Below are positions 1 to 7,877 of a DNA stretch of 64,000 nucleotides, piece by piece. The stretch spans positions 648,619 to 712,618 of the forward strand of contig NZ_CM002285.1 in NCBI RefSeq assembly GCF_000497445.1. Direction: 5' to 3'. This DNA comes from Streptomyces roseochromogenus subsp. oscitans DS 12.976. Lineage in GTDB: Bacteria; Actinomycetota; Actinomycetes; Streptomycetales; Streptomycetaceae. The notes beneath the pieces were generated by a model that worked only from the letters and a program-made list of their open reading frames with translations, did not search any database and had not been told where the DNA came from. The position numbers were made by a program, and so were the translations under genes. How positions within the stretch are numbered: position 1 is the stretch's first letter; every line of letters starts with the position of its first letter.

Positions 1-377
1 ACGCGCTGACCGCCGCCCTGCTGAAGTCGGCCAGCGGCACGTTCGCCGACCACGGCTTCACCGCGTTCCTCCGGTCCTGGCAGACGTACGGCTTCGCGCT
101 GACCGGCATCGCCGCGGTGGTGCTGCTGGAGAACGCGCTCCAGGCCGGTCCACTGGCCGCGGCCCAGCCGGCGCTGACCATCGGCGACGCGGTGGTGAGT
201 CTGACGCTCGGGATGACGCTGTTCGAGGAGCGGATCCGCACCGGCTGGTGGCTCGTACCGGAGGCCTGCAGTGCGCTGCTGATCGTCGTGGGTGTGGTGG
301 TGCTCAGCCGGGCCGTCCAGCACATCACCGTGGCATCGGCCCGGGCTGCCAGGGCGACAGAGGGTTCTTCCGGGTGA
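1..377 (+). CDS. DMT-family (EamA-like) transporter, C-terminal part
   Basis: The reading frame is open from the first bases of the window (codons begin at base 3) and ends at TGA 375-377, so only about 124 C-terminal residues are visible. Three hydrophobic helices can be seen: one around FALTGIAAVVLLENAL, one around ALTIGDAVVSLTLGMTLF, and a last one around SALLIVVGVVVLSRAV. The charged loop EERIRTGWW between the last two is typical of the tenth-helix region of drug/metabolite transporters. The family exports small metabolites across the cytoplasmic membrane; the substrate cannot be read from this fragment. The gene is 5'-truncated only by the window edge. The next gene is a broken regulator on the same strand. 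Confidence 0.75.
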   Translation, partial: ALTAALLKSASGTFADHGFTAFLRSWQTYGFALTGIAAVVLLENALQAGPLAAAQPALTIGDAVVSLTLGMTLFEERIRTGWWLVPEACSALLIVVGVVVLSRAVQHITVASARAARATEGSSG

Positions 378-378
378 T

Positions 379-1249
379 CGGCAGTGTGCCGGTCGGGTCC
401 GGCCGCGGGTGGCGGCCGCCGGACTGGAGAGGGGCTGGCTTGCGGAGCTGATCCCGCCGACGGGCTTCTTTCCGTACTTTCTCAACCCCGCCCCTGCCGG
501 GGCCGGCCCCGGCGCTCGACACGGAGCTGGCCGCCATCCAGGACACCCCCGTCGACCGGATCGGCCGCGACGTCGATCATCTGGAATACCACCAGGGACA
601 CCTCGGCCCCCGGCTGCGGTCGCTGCTCCACGACCCGGACACCCGTCTGGCCCGCGCCACCCAGGAGATCCACACCTACTGGGAGCCGGCGCTCGCCCCC
701 TACTGGGCACGCATCCCCGCGGTACTGGACACGGACGTCTTCCACCGGGCCCGCCAGGTCGCCGAGCACGGTGCGGGCCACGTTCTCAACGACCTGCACA
801 CCGCGGTGAGATGGGACGGCAGCACGCTGCACCTGACCCGCCGGAGTCGGCCCCTGTCCCGCACCACAGCGGGCCCGGGGCTCCTGCTGGTCCCCTCGGC
901 CTTCACCGGGCCGCGGCTGCCCACCCGAGTCGCACCACCCGAACCACCACAACTCGTCTGTCCAGCGCGCGGTACGGGCTCGCTCTGGACTCCCGAGCCC
1001 CCTGCCGACGCCGACGCCTTGGCCGCGGTACTCGGCCGCTCACGGACCCGCCTGCTGATCGAACTGGACACCCCGGCCTCCACCACCCAGCTGGCACACC
1101 GCACCGGACTGTCCCCGGCCGGGGTATCCCAGTACCTGACCACACTACGTGGCGCGGGCCTGGTCGGCGCCCACCGGGCCTGCCGCTCCGTCCTCTACGC
1201 CCGTACCGCCGCCGCTGAAACCCTCCTCGAAGCCGCCTTCACCACCTGA
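379..1249 (+). pseudogene. Decayed ArsR-like (DUF5937-type) winged-helix regulator
   Basis: An ArsR-type winged helix sits at the C-terminus (about 960-1240: LGRSRTRLLIELDTPASTT, then TGLSPAGVSQYLTTLRGAG and LVGAHRACRSVLYAR), preceded by the helical N-terminal region usual for Streptomyces regulators of this type. The coding signal changes frame. Residues LAELIPPTGFFPYFLNPAPAG are in frame 1 (about 440-500), while the continuation ALDTELAAIQDTPVDRIG and all the rest is in frame 2. No frame joins the two, and frame 2 has a TGA at 449-451. The usual N-terminal 40-60 residues (normally a start followed by a DLARV-like helix) are also absent, because the recognisable part begins directly after the transporter stop. 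I call it an N-truncated, frameshifted remnant. It may once have controlled the transporter or the peptide/P450 locus; that is inference. Confidence 0.65.
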
Positions 1250-1255
1250 GGCCCG

Positions 1256-1293
1256 GTCAACCCCCGAAGGACTTCCGGAGCCGACCGGTTGAC
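1256..1293. terminator. Possible bidirectional hairpin between convergent genes
   Basis: GTCAACC at 1256-1262 pairs with GGTTGAC at 1287-1293. The loop contains a second partly complementary pair (CCGAAGG/CTTCCGG). It lies between the ends of the regulator remnant and the P450 gene. The stem is only 7 bp, so confidence is low. Confidence 0.35.
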
Positions 1294-1315
1294 ATCCCCC
1301 GAGAGGGCCCTGCCG

Positions 1316-2362
1316 TCAGCGCGGGTGCGTCAGCCGTACGTCCGCCACGCCGAGCAGGCCGAGGAGCGGGACCTTGCCGGTCCTCTGACGGGGATCGACC
1401 ACGAGTCCGGAGCCGCGGACCAGGTCCAGCAGCAGTTCGGCAAGCGGCATCACCATGTGTCTGCCCCAGCAGCGTTCGGAGGAGTGGCCGAAGGGGAGGT
1501 AGCCCGGAGTCGTCTCGGGGTCGAGGTCGTCCCAGCGCTCGGGGCGGAAGGTGTCCGGGTCGTCCCACAGGGCAGGGTCGCGGTGGGACAGCAGTGGCAG
1601 CACCAGGACGTCGTCCCGCTCGCCGATCCGGTCGTCGACGGCCGGGTACTCGGGCGAGGCGTTGCGCAGGATGTTCCACGAGGGCGGCAGCAGCCGCAGG
1701 GACTCGAGGATGATGCCGCGGTTGGGTGTGGCGTCGTCGAAGGGCGCACCGAGCCAGAGCGCGTTGGCCACCAGGGTCGAGACGGTGAAGCACACGGGGG
1801 CGGCGGCCCTGCGGTACATGCCCATGGCGTACCGGCGCTCCTGGTAGCCGGTGGCCCGCGCGGCACGGCCCGCGAGACCGGTGAGCCGGCTGCTCGGCCG
1901 CGGCCAGCCGGGCAGCGCGGCGCCGATCGCGATCACCGACCAGGTGAGCTTCGGGGTGAGTTCGAGATTACGGCTCATCAGCATGCGCAGCCGGTAGGGG
2001 TCCTGGCCGAGGATGAGGTCACGCAGGAAGAGGTGCCCGGTCAGCGGCCAGGAGCCGGCGAGGTCCGCGTCCTCGGGCAGCGGTCCGGACAGTGCCTCGC
2101 GCACGTCGTTGCCCAGGGTGCGGGTGACGGTGGATGCCTCGGTGCGTGTGATGGAACGCCCGTGCAGTGGCTTGAAGGTGGGGCGCTCGGTCTCCGTCGC
2201 CCGGCGTGCGGCGAGGATGCGATCGGCGACCTCGTGTCCCGCGACACCGACCGTGTCAGGTTCCAGCCGGAAGACGTCCTGTCCTGTGTGGGCGCCGATG
2301 AGCGCGGCGAGCCGCGGGGCGAACACGGTGGTGCGCGCACGCGTGGCGGAAGACGGCGGCAT
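1316..2362 (-). CDS. Cytochrome P450, probable atropopeptide-type maturase
   Basis: A haem-thiolate monooxygenase of 348 residues, compact for a bacterial P450 (usually about 400). Landmarks: K-helix ExxR as ESLR (residues 220-223), the PERW meander (FRPERWDD), and a haem loop FGHSSERCWG with the presumed proximal ligand Cys298. The loop departs from the FxxGxxxCxG consensus: the usual fourth-position Gly is Ser and the usual His/Arg is Glu. The I-helix region (around VCFTVSTLVANALW) also lacks the usual AGxxT signature. The start at 2362 is chosen because GGGAG lies 7-8 bases upstream; the frame is open further upstream but encodes only Pro/Arg-rich sequence. It lies 146 bp downstream of a same-strand 26-residue peptide gene ending AWYLWY. 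In the tryptorubin pathway a single P450 installs the aryl crosslinks on such a peptide, so I infer the same role here. The P450 family call is firm; the substrate is inferred. Confidence 0.88.
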   Translation of the reverse strand: MPPSSATRARTTVFAPRLAALIGAHTGQDVFRLEPDTVGVAGHEVADRILAARRATETERPTFKPLHGRSITRTEASTVTRTLGNDVREALSGPLPEDADLAGSWPLTGHLFLRDLILGQDPYRLRMLMSRNLELTPKLTWSVIAIGAALPGWPRPSSRLTGLAGRAARATGYQERRYAMGMYRRAAAPVCFTVSTLVANALWLGAPFDDATPNRGIILESLRLLPPSWNILRNASPEYPAVDDRIGERDDVLVLPLLSHRDPALWDDPDTFRPERWDDLDPETTPGYLPFGHSSERCWGRHMVMPLAELLLDLVRGSGLVVDPRQRTGKVPLLGLLGVADVRLTHPR

Positions 2363-2508
2363 GGATGCTCCCGGTGGTGAACGGGCGGCCGGGGAAGGGC
2401 GCGAGAGGACCGGAGGCCGCGGAACGGCGTACCACCGCTGTCCGGCCGGGCCGTGACCACGCACGGCCGGACAACGATGTCACCTCACCTGCGCGGCGAG
2501 GCGTGGGA

Positions 2509-2589
2509 TCAGTACCAGAGGTACCAGGCGTTCGCCTTGAGGCTCTTGGCGGCCGCGACCTTGTTGCGGATGGCGAAGAGAAGCTTCAT
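2509..2589 (-). CDS. Atropopeptide (tryptorubin-like) RiPP precursor, 26 aa
   Basis: A 26-codon gene with ATG at 2589 and a strong ribosome site AGGAGGTG (complement of 2595-2602), 5 bases upstream. The product begins MKLLFAIRNKVAAAK and ends SLKAN then AWYLWY, with the stop directly after the last Tyr. Positions 1-20 form a basic, helix-prone leader; 21-26 are the presumed core. Tryptorubin A, founder of the atropopeptides, is a ribosomal hexapeptide Ala-Trp-Tyr-Ile-Trp-Tyr crosslinked by one P450. The core here differs at one position (Leu for Ile), and a P450 follows on the same strand. A longer in-frame extension up to 2691 exists, but it has no comparable ribosome site and would put the SD inside the gene. 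No peptidase or transporter is adjacent, as in other minimal atropopeptide loci. That the gene is translated and modified is inference. Confidence 0.87.
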   Translation of the reverse strand: MKLLFAIRNKVAAAKSLKANAWYLWY

Positions 2590-2594
2590 CAGTG

Positions 2595-2602
2595 CACCTC
2601 CT
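2595..2602 (-). promoter_or_regulatory. Strong ribosome binding site of the peptide gene
   Basis: On the minus strand this reads AGGAGGTG, near-perfectly complementary to the 16S 3' end and 5 bases before the ATG at 2589. It fixes the start of the 26-residue peptide and is the main evidence that so short a gene is real. Confidence 0.8.
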
Positions 2603-2889
2603 GGAGAGGGTGAACGGGCGACACACGACGACACCGGAGCCACTAGTGAAGATCGTGTGTCGATGACTCCGGGAAACTTCCCTCGCCCCACCGACGAATA
2701 ATCGCCAGAGGGATCAAAACCGTTCCGGCATAGTCACTTTCAGACTTTCTCCGCTCACCGGTGCTCCGCTTTGACCACACATCCCGCCGAGCATGCCGTG
2801 ATGCACCGCCCGGAGATTGGCCGGATAGGCATGCCGCCGAGCAAGGAACGACGCAACGCCCCCGGTAACCTCCGCTTCCTACCGTCTTC
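2603..2889. other. Intergenic region upstream of the peptide gene
   Basis: About 290 bases between the TetR gene end and the peptide gene. It must hold the peptide/P450 promoter. It is less GC-rich than its surroundings around 2690-2750, and GGGAA-ac-TTCCC at 2671-2682 is a short palindrome. No convincing -35/-10 pair could be fixed by eye. Confidence 0.4.
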
Positions 2890-3525
2890 CTACCGTCCCG
2901 CGATCCCGTCGATCCAGGACTGGAGGCGTTCGCCCTGGACGGCCATCAGGCCGGGGTCACGCAAGGTGTTGGTGAGGACGGACATGCCCTGGTAGGCGGC
3001 GACGAGCTCGACGGCGAGGGCGGCGGCGTCGGCGCGGCCCAGCTGGGTGAACTGGGCCTCCACCCAGGCGAGCAGGGCCCGCATGACCTGCGCGGCGGCC
3101 TGGTCCAGGCCGTCGTCCCTCTTGTCCAGCTCGGTGGCGAGGGTACCGAAGGGACAGCCGTAGCGGGCCGCGGTCTCGCGCTGGTCGACCCAGCCGGCGA
3201 CGAGTGCCTTCAGCCGGGCCGCCGGATCCGGGAGTGCGTCCAACTGAGCAGTCAGCGCTTCGAGTTGCTCGCGGTGGGCGTCCACCGTGGCGTCGACGAG
3301 CTGGTCCTTGGTCTTGAAGTAGTAGTAGACGTTGCCGAGCGGCACCTCTGCCGCGCGGGCGATGTCGCCGAGGGTGGTCTTCTCCACGCCCTGCTCATGG
3401 AAGACCCGTACGGCCGCCTTCACCAGGCGCTCGCGCTTGCCGCCCCGGCTGCCACCCTGGCCGGATCGACCGGATCGGCTCGGCCGCGCGACCTCGGCCG
3501 TCGGCGCGGAATTTGAGTCAGTCAC
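2890..3525 (-). CDS. TetR/AcrR-family transcriptional repressor
   Basis: A 211-residue regulator. The N-terminal HTH runs from about residue 30 (KRERLVKAAVRVFHEQG) through TTLGDIARAAEVPLGNVYYYF, the TetR signature. The C-terminal ligand domain carries CPFGTLATEL, typical of the LmrA/YxaF-like branch. The GTG at 3525 is preferred because the protein then begins VTDSNSAP; a TTG at 3543 in the same frame is an alternative, and neither has a clear ribosome site. It is divergent from the NmrA-family oxidoreductase at 3612, with two palindromes between them or over the start, which suggests it represses itself and that gene. The ligand is unknown. Confidence 0.85.
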   Translation of the reverse strand: MTDSNSAPTAEVARPSRSGRSGQGGSRGGKRERLVKAAVRVFHEQGVEKTTLGDIARAAEVPLGNVYYYFKTKDQLVDATVDAHREQLEALTAQLDALPDPAARLKALVAGWVDQRETAARYGCPFGTLATELDKRDDGLDQAAAQVMRALLAWVEAQFTQLGRADAAALAVELVAAYQGMSVLTNTLRDPGLMAVQGERLQSWIDGIAGR

Positions 3526-3533
3526 CTGACTGA
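3518..3533. promoter_or_regulatory. Palindrome over the TetR start (candidate operator)
   Basis: TCAGTC-accT-GACTGA type inverted repeat, with perfect 6-bp arms and a 4-bp centre, overlapping the first codons or leader of the tetR gene. Probably an autoregulatory site; inferred from position and symmetry. Confidence 0.5.
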
Positions 3534-3574
3534 GGATAGACAACGGTCGCCATCACGGACTAGCGTCTCGACTT

Positions 3575-3590
3575 AGTTAGTCAACTAACT
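3575..3590. promoter_or_regulatory. Palindromic TetR operator before the NmrA gene
   Basis: AGTTAGT-ca-ACTAACT is a 7-bp perfect inverted repeat 21 bases before the oxidoreductase ATG, in an AT-rich patch of otherwise GC-rich DNA. Size and symmetry suit a TetR dimer site controlling the divergent pair. Confidence 0.65.
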
Positions 3591-3611
3591 CAGATAGCCA
3601 GGAGAGTTGCC

Positions 3612-4433
3612 ATGATCGTTGTCACGGGTGCCACAGGGAACGTCGGACGGGCTCTGGTCGCCGAGTTGAGCGAGGGTGGGGATACGGTGACGGCCCTCGC
3701 CCGGCACATCGGGACGGAGGACGTTCCGCCTGGTGTGCGCGCCGTTGCGGCCGATCTCGGGCAGCCGCAGAGCCTCGCTCCCGCACTGTCGGGCGCCAAG
3801 GCGCTGTTTCTGCTGGTGGCCGGCGAGGATCCGGCCGGCATTCTGCGCCAGGCCGCCGCGGCCGGGGTCGCCAAGGTGGTGTTGCTGTCCTCGCTGGGGG
3901 CGGGCACCCGGCCTGAGACGTACACGCACGCGACGCGCTTCGAGGCGGCCATGGCCCCATCGGGGCTGCCCTTCACCGTCCTGCGCTCGGGCGGGCTGGC
4001 CTCCAACGCGCTGGCCTGGGCGGAGCCGATCCGCCGGTACCGCACCGCGGCGGCACCCTTCGCCGATGTGGCACTGCCGTTTGTCGATCCGGACGATGTC
4101 GCCGCGGTGGCGGCGGCCGTGCTGCGCGGAGACGGACACGACGGCGCCCTCTACACACTGACCGGCCCGGAGCCCACCACCCCCCGGCAGCGGGCCGCCG
4201 CCATCGCGGCCGTGCTCGGCGAGCCGGTGACATTCGTCGAGCAGAGCCGCGAGGAGGCCCACGCCCAGATGATCCGGTTCATGCCGGCCGCCGTCGCCGA
4301 AGGCACGCTCGCCGTCCTCGGCGCACCCACACCGGAGGAGCAAGCGGTCGGCACGGACGTGGAGCGTCTGCTCGGCCGCCCCGCGGCCCCCTTCTCCGCG
4401 TGGGCGGCACGGCACGTGGCGGCGTTCCGCTGA
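3612..4433 (+). CDS. NmrA-like NAD(P)-binding oxidoreductase
   Basis: A 273-residue atypical short-chain dehydrogenase-like protein. The N-terminus MIVVTGATGNVGRALVAEL is the GxxGxxG Rossmann motif. A second strand-turn is at KVVLLSSLGAG, and there is no YxxxK pair, as expected for the NmrA/HSCARG-like class. The C-terminal part (DPDDVAAVAAAVLRGDG, then YTLTGPEP) matches NAD(P)H-binding proteins of this type. The ribosome site AGGAGAG precedes the ATG by 6 bases. It is transcribed divergently from the TetR gene, with a palindrome between them, so it is probably induced by that repressor's ligand. Likely a redox sensor or quinone/aldehyde reductase; the substrate is not readable. Confidence 0.85.
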   Translation: MIVVTGATGNVGRALVAELSEGGDTVTALARHIGTEDVPPGVRAVAADLGQPQSLAPALSGAKALFLLVAGEDPAGILRQAAAAGVAKVVLLSSLGAGTRPETYTHATRFEAAMAPSGLPFTVLRSGGLASNALAWAEPIRRYRTAAAPFADVALPFVDPDDVAAVAAAVLRGDGHDGALYTLTGPEPTTPRQRAAAIAAVLGEPVTFVEQSREEAHAQMIRFMPAAVAEGTLAVLGAPTPEEQAVGTDVERLLGRPAAPFSAWAARHVAAFR

Positions 4434-4480
4434 TCCTCCGCATGACCCCTTGGGGCCGACCGGGTGACACGAGTGACGCC

Positions 4481-4504
4481 TGACAACACCTTTGACAACA
4501 CCTT
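4481..4504. repeat. Perfect 12-bp tandem duplication
   Basis: TGACAACACCTT occurs twice back to back in the space before the deacetylase gene; the second copy creates a TTGACA box at 4492-4497. It could be a duplicated regulator half-site or a slippage event. Confidence 0.6.
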
Positions 4505-4515
4505 TGCACGCCACA

Positions 4516-4562
4516 CCGCACCAGATCGGCCCTTTTATATGTTTATCGCACTTATGGTGCGG
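4516..4562. promoter_or_regulatory. Inverted repeat spanning an AT-rich core
   Basis: CCGCACCA (4516-4523) and TGGTGCGG (4555-4562) are perfect inverted copies flanking an unusually AT-rich stretch (CTTTTATATGTTTATC). This looks like a regulated promoter for the gene starting near 4627. Confidence 0.4.
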
Positions 4563-4626
4563 GTGTTGGAAGCTCGACCGAGGGGGGTGCACAACGCGTC
4601 GCGGCAGGGCGCGGATGGGGATGGCG

Positions 4627-5868
4627 ATGGGTGGAATCAGCCGACGGAATGTGGCACGCCTGGGGCTCGGCGCCGGCATCGGTGCGGCCGCCGCCCTGGC
4701 GGCGTTCGGAGGACAGGACGGACCGAGCGGCTCGCCAGGGGGCCCGAAAGGACAGGGCGCGGCGCCCCGGCAAGGGGCACTGCGGCTGATCGGGGACGGC
4801 TCGACGGCGTACACCGGACGGCAGCCGCACCAGCCGGAGCCGCCCGCGCCCCTCGAACCCGGCGAGACTCCCCCGCAGTTCGTGGTGTTCTCCTGGGACG
4901 GGGCGGGCGAGTTGGGCACCGGACTGTTCCCGCGATTCCTGGAGCTCGGCCGCACCCACGGCGCGCACATGACGTTCTTCCTGTCCGGGCTCTACCTCCT
5001 CCCGGAGGGGAAGAAGCGGCTCTACGATCCGCCGAACAACCCGGTCGGGGCCTCGGACATCGGCTACCTCACCGACGCCCACCTGAAGGAGACACTGAAG
5101 TACGTGCGTCAGGCCTGGCTGGACGGCCACGAGATCGGCACGCACTTCAACGGGCACTTCTGCGAGGGGCCCGGATCGGTGGCCAACTGGACTCCGGAGC
5201 AGTGGCGTTCGGAGATCGAGCAGGCGCGGGCATTCGTCACGTCATGGCGCACGCACACCGGCTGGCACGACCATCCGCCCCTCCCCTTCGACTACGACAA
5301 GGAACTCGTAGGCGGCCGCACCCCGTGCCTCCTCGGGCAGGCGAACCTGCTGCCGGTCGCGCGTGAACTGGGCTGGCGCTACGACGCCTCCTCGCCGGGC
5401 GGGCTGCAACGCTGGCCCAGGAAGCGGCACGGTGTCTGGGACCTGCCGCTGCAGAGCATCCCGTTTCCCGGGCACTCGTTCGAAGTGCTGTCCATGGACT
5501 ACAACATGCTGGCGAACCAGTCCAAGAACTCGACGCGGGCACCTTCCTACAACTACCCGTACTGGCGCGCCCAGGCGACACAGGCCTACGTGGCAGGGTT
5601 CCAACGAGCATACGAGACCAACCGGGCGCCGCTGTTCATCGGCAACCACTTCGAGCAGTGGAACGGCGGCATCTACATGGACGCGGCGGAGGAGGCGCTC
5701 GGACAGATCGCCGGCCGGGAGGATGTACGTCTGGTCTCCTTCCGCCAGTTCGTCGACTGGCTCGACACCCAGGACCCCGCAATCCTCCGGCAACTCCGCA
5801 CCCTCCAGGTCGGCGAGAAGCCGAGCGCCGGCTGGGCCGCTTTCCTGCACCCCGCCCAGAGGACCTGA
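4627..5868 (+). CDS. Tat-exported polysaccharide deacetylase-like protein
   Basis: About 413 residues. The N-terminus carries a twin-arginine signal (ISRRNVARLGLGAGI), so it is probably exported folded. The NodB-like fold is suggested by FSWDGAGELGTG in the position of the TFDDG motif, and by HEIGTHFNGHF, which supplies the HxxxH metal pair. Late motifs include PLFIGNHFEQWNGG. The second Asp of the classical DD is Gly or Ala here, as in divergent members, so catalysis may differ. ATGs at 4615, 4621 and 4627 are all possible; 4627 has GGGGA at a good distance. The likely substrate is an acetylated cell-wall or environmental polysaccharide. Confidence 0.7.
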   Translation: MGGISRRNVARLGLGAGIGAAAALAAFGGQDGPSGSPGGPKGQGAAPRQGALRLIGDGSTAYTGRQPHQPEPPAPLEPGETPPQFVVFSWDGAGELGTGLFPRFLELGRTHGAHMTFFLSGLYLLPEGKKRLYDPPNNPVGASDIGYLTDAHLKETLKYVRQAWLDGHEIGTHFNGHFCEGPGSVANWTPEQWRSEIEQARAFVTSWRTHTGWHDHPPLPFDYDKELVGGRTPCLLGQANLLPVARELGWRYDASSPGGLQRWPRKRHGVWDLPLQSIPFPGHSFEVLSMDYNMLANQSKNSTRAPSYNYPYWRAQATQAYVAGFQRAYETNRAPLFIGNHFEQWNGGIYMDAAEEALGQIAGREDVRLVSFRQFVDWLDTQDPAILRQLRTLQVGEKPSAGWAAFLHPAQRT

Positions 5869-6179
5869 CAAGCCGGTCCTCCGGGCCGACGCCCGACCTG
5901 CCGGAAGTACGCGAGGCGCGTGGACAGGCCCGACAGGCCCTGTTGCCATGCCCGTTTCCCCTCTCGATTTCCTTGACCGTCCATCCGGTGAGAGCTGTTT
6001 CACGATCCCTTGGTTGCTTCGTGGAATAGTTTTTACATTCGAGCGTGGATGAGGATAGGGTTCAAGATCGCGACAGACCGGGCCACTGACCACGGATGGG
6101 GCGCGCGCTCCCGGAGTTGCTGTTTACGCAAGCCACTTTGGCGTTGTCGTCGTTGTCGTCCCTTGCACCAGGAGGTGTC
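5869..6179. other. Intergenic region before the M1 peptidase
   Basis: About 310 bases with no convincing gene. It holds an AT-rich patch (GGAATAGTTTTTACATT, about 6022-6038) that may belong to the promoter of the peptidase lipoprotein. Confidence 0.4.
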
Positions 6180-7589
6180 ATGCATTCTGCTCGGTTGTCT
6201 CGGGCCGCTCTGTTCACCGTGCTGCTCCTCACCGTCGAGACCGCCTGCACGAGTTCCGGCGGTCGCCCCGACGAAGCCCCCAGGCCTGGTGCGGTTTCGG
6301 CAGGAGACGCCTTGTTTCCCGCGTTGGGCAACAGCGGCTACGACGTCGCGCATTACGCGTTGACACTCGACTACGTCCCGGAGACCAACGAGCTGGCCGG
6401 CACCGCGGTGATCACAGCCCGGGCCGAACAGCCCCTGAGCCGCTTCTCCCTCGACCTCGCGGGCCTGAGCGTGCGCGACGCGAGCATCGACGGAGCCGAC
6501 GCCGGGGTAAGCAGCAAGAAGAACAAACTCATCCTCACGCCCGCTCATCCGCTCAAGACCGGCGCGACCTTCACGACCACCATCCACTACTCCGGCACCC
6601 CGAAGATGTTCACCGCTGCGGACGCAAGCGTGGAGGGGTGGATCGAAACCGACGACGGCGCGGCAGCGCTCGGAGAACCGACAGGCTCGATGGCCTGGTT
6701 CCCGGGCAACCATCATCCGTCCGACAAAGCTCTGTACGACATCACCATCACCGTCCCCAAGGGCTACACAGCAGTCAGCAACGGCGAACTGACCGGGATA
6801 CGGGACAAGGGGCGGCGTACGACGTCACGTTGGCATATGGGTGAGCCGATGGCCAGCTACGTCGCAACCGTCGTAGTGGGCAGCTTCGACATATCCACCA
6901 CGACCACCGCGCAGGGGCTGCCGGTATACATCGCCATCGACCCCGACGAGGTCGAGGACTCCCCCGACATGGCCGAGCTGATCCCCCAGATCATCGACTG
7001 GGCAGGCAGCCGGTTCGGCCGCTACCCCTTTGCCAGCACCGGGGCGATCGTCGATCATCTCCCCGATCTCGAGTACGCGCTGGAGACCCAGACCAAGCCG
7101 TACTTCGAGAAGGCCCCCGACGAAACGCTGGTCGTGCACGAACTTGCCCATCAATGGTTCGGGAACTCCGTCACCCCTCGCTCCTGGCAGGACATGTGGC
7201 TGAGTGAAGGGTTCGCCACCTACGCCGAATGGATCTGGCAGGAAGACCAAGGCGACACGACCGCCGATGAGATCTTCAACGCCTTCTATGACGGCACCCA
7301 CCCCGAAAGCGAGGGGATCTGGGACTTCCCTCCAGCGCAACCCCCAAGCGCCAAGCAGGTGTCCGACTCTCCCGTCTACGGACGCGGGGCCATGACCCTC
7401 CATCGTCTCCGCGAAACCGTCGGCGACAACAGCTTCTTCACCATCTTGAAGACGTGGACCGAACAACACCGGTACGGCAACGCCCACACCACCCAGTTCA
7501 TCAAGCTGTGCGAGAAAGAGTCCGGCATGGATCTGACTGAACTCTTCGACACCTGGCTCTACGGCGAGGAAAAGCCGACTCTCGCGTAG
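6180..7589 (+). CDS. M1-family zinc metallopeptidase, secreted or lipoprotein
   Basis: 469 residues. The start at 6180 follows AGGAGGTGTC. The signal peptide LFTVLLLTVETAC ends in a Cys resembling a lipobox, although the -3 residue is Glu. The zinc site is HELAHQWFGN (His320, Glu321, His324) with the third ligand Glu343 in WLSEGFATYAEW, giving exact HExxH-x18-E spacing. The GAMEN exopeptidase loop is replaced by LEYALETQT, as in other short actinobacterial M1 proteins that lack the C-terminal helical domain. Upstream beta-domain sequence (YDVAHYALTLDYVPETNEL) matches the M1 N-terminal fold. Expected to trim amino-terminal residues from peptides outside the membrane. Confidence 0.9.
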   Translation: MHSARLSRAALFTVLLLTVETACTSSGGRPDEAPRPGAVSAGDALFPALGNSGYDVAHYALTLDYVPETNELAGTAVITARAEQPLSRFSLDLAGLSVRDASIDGADAGVSSKKNKLILTPAHPLKTGATFTTTIHYSGTPKMFTAADASVEGWIETDDGAAALGEPTGSMAWFPGNHHPSDKALYDITITVPKGYTAVSNGELTGIRDKGRRTTSRWHMGEPMASYVATVVVGSFDISTTTTAQGLPVYIAIDPDEVEDSPDMAELIPQIIDWAGSRFGRYPFASTGAIVDHLPDLEYALETQTKPYFEKAPDETLVVHELAHQWFGNSVTPRSWQDMWLSEGFATYAEWIWQEDQGDTTADEIFNAFYDGTHPESEGIWDFPPAQPPSAKQVSDSPVYGRGAMTLHRLRETVGDNSFFTILKTWTEQHRYGNAHTTQFIKLCEKESGMDLTELFDTWLYGEEKPTLA

Positions 7590-7877
7590 CCGTTTCATCG
7601 AGTAGAGGACGGAAAAGGGCACAAGTGCACGGCCTACGGTAAATGGGGCGGGTACCGCCAGCCCGTCTCCTTCCACCCGTACCGGGGGAGAGAGCGTGGC
7701 CGGCGCGCTGGAGACGCGGACGCGCAAGTCTGCGGGCACCTGACACGCGGCTTTGCGTGTCCACGTGCGTTTCTTGGTCAGGACACGGCACGGACGTCCG
7801 CTCCTGTACACGTTCTGCCCTTCGGATGTCCCCGCACGGACCATGCCACCCCCTCCCGCACTGCCTGAGGAGAACCC
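7590..7877. other. Intergenic region
   Basis: 288 bases between the peptidase and phosphodiesterase genes. No coding sequence or obvious structure was seen beyond GAGGAGA directly before the TTG start at 7878. Confidence 0.4.

Noticed and set aside
2509..2691. A 60-residue version of the peptide gene starting at 2691.
   Set aside because: It would place the strong AGGAGGTG site inside the coding region and adds an unconserved-looking N-terminus; the 26-residue start at 2589 has correct spacing.
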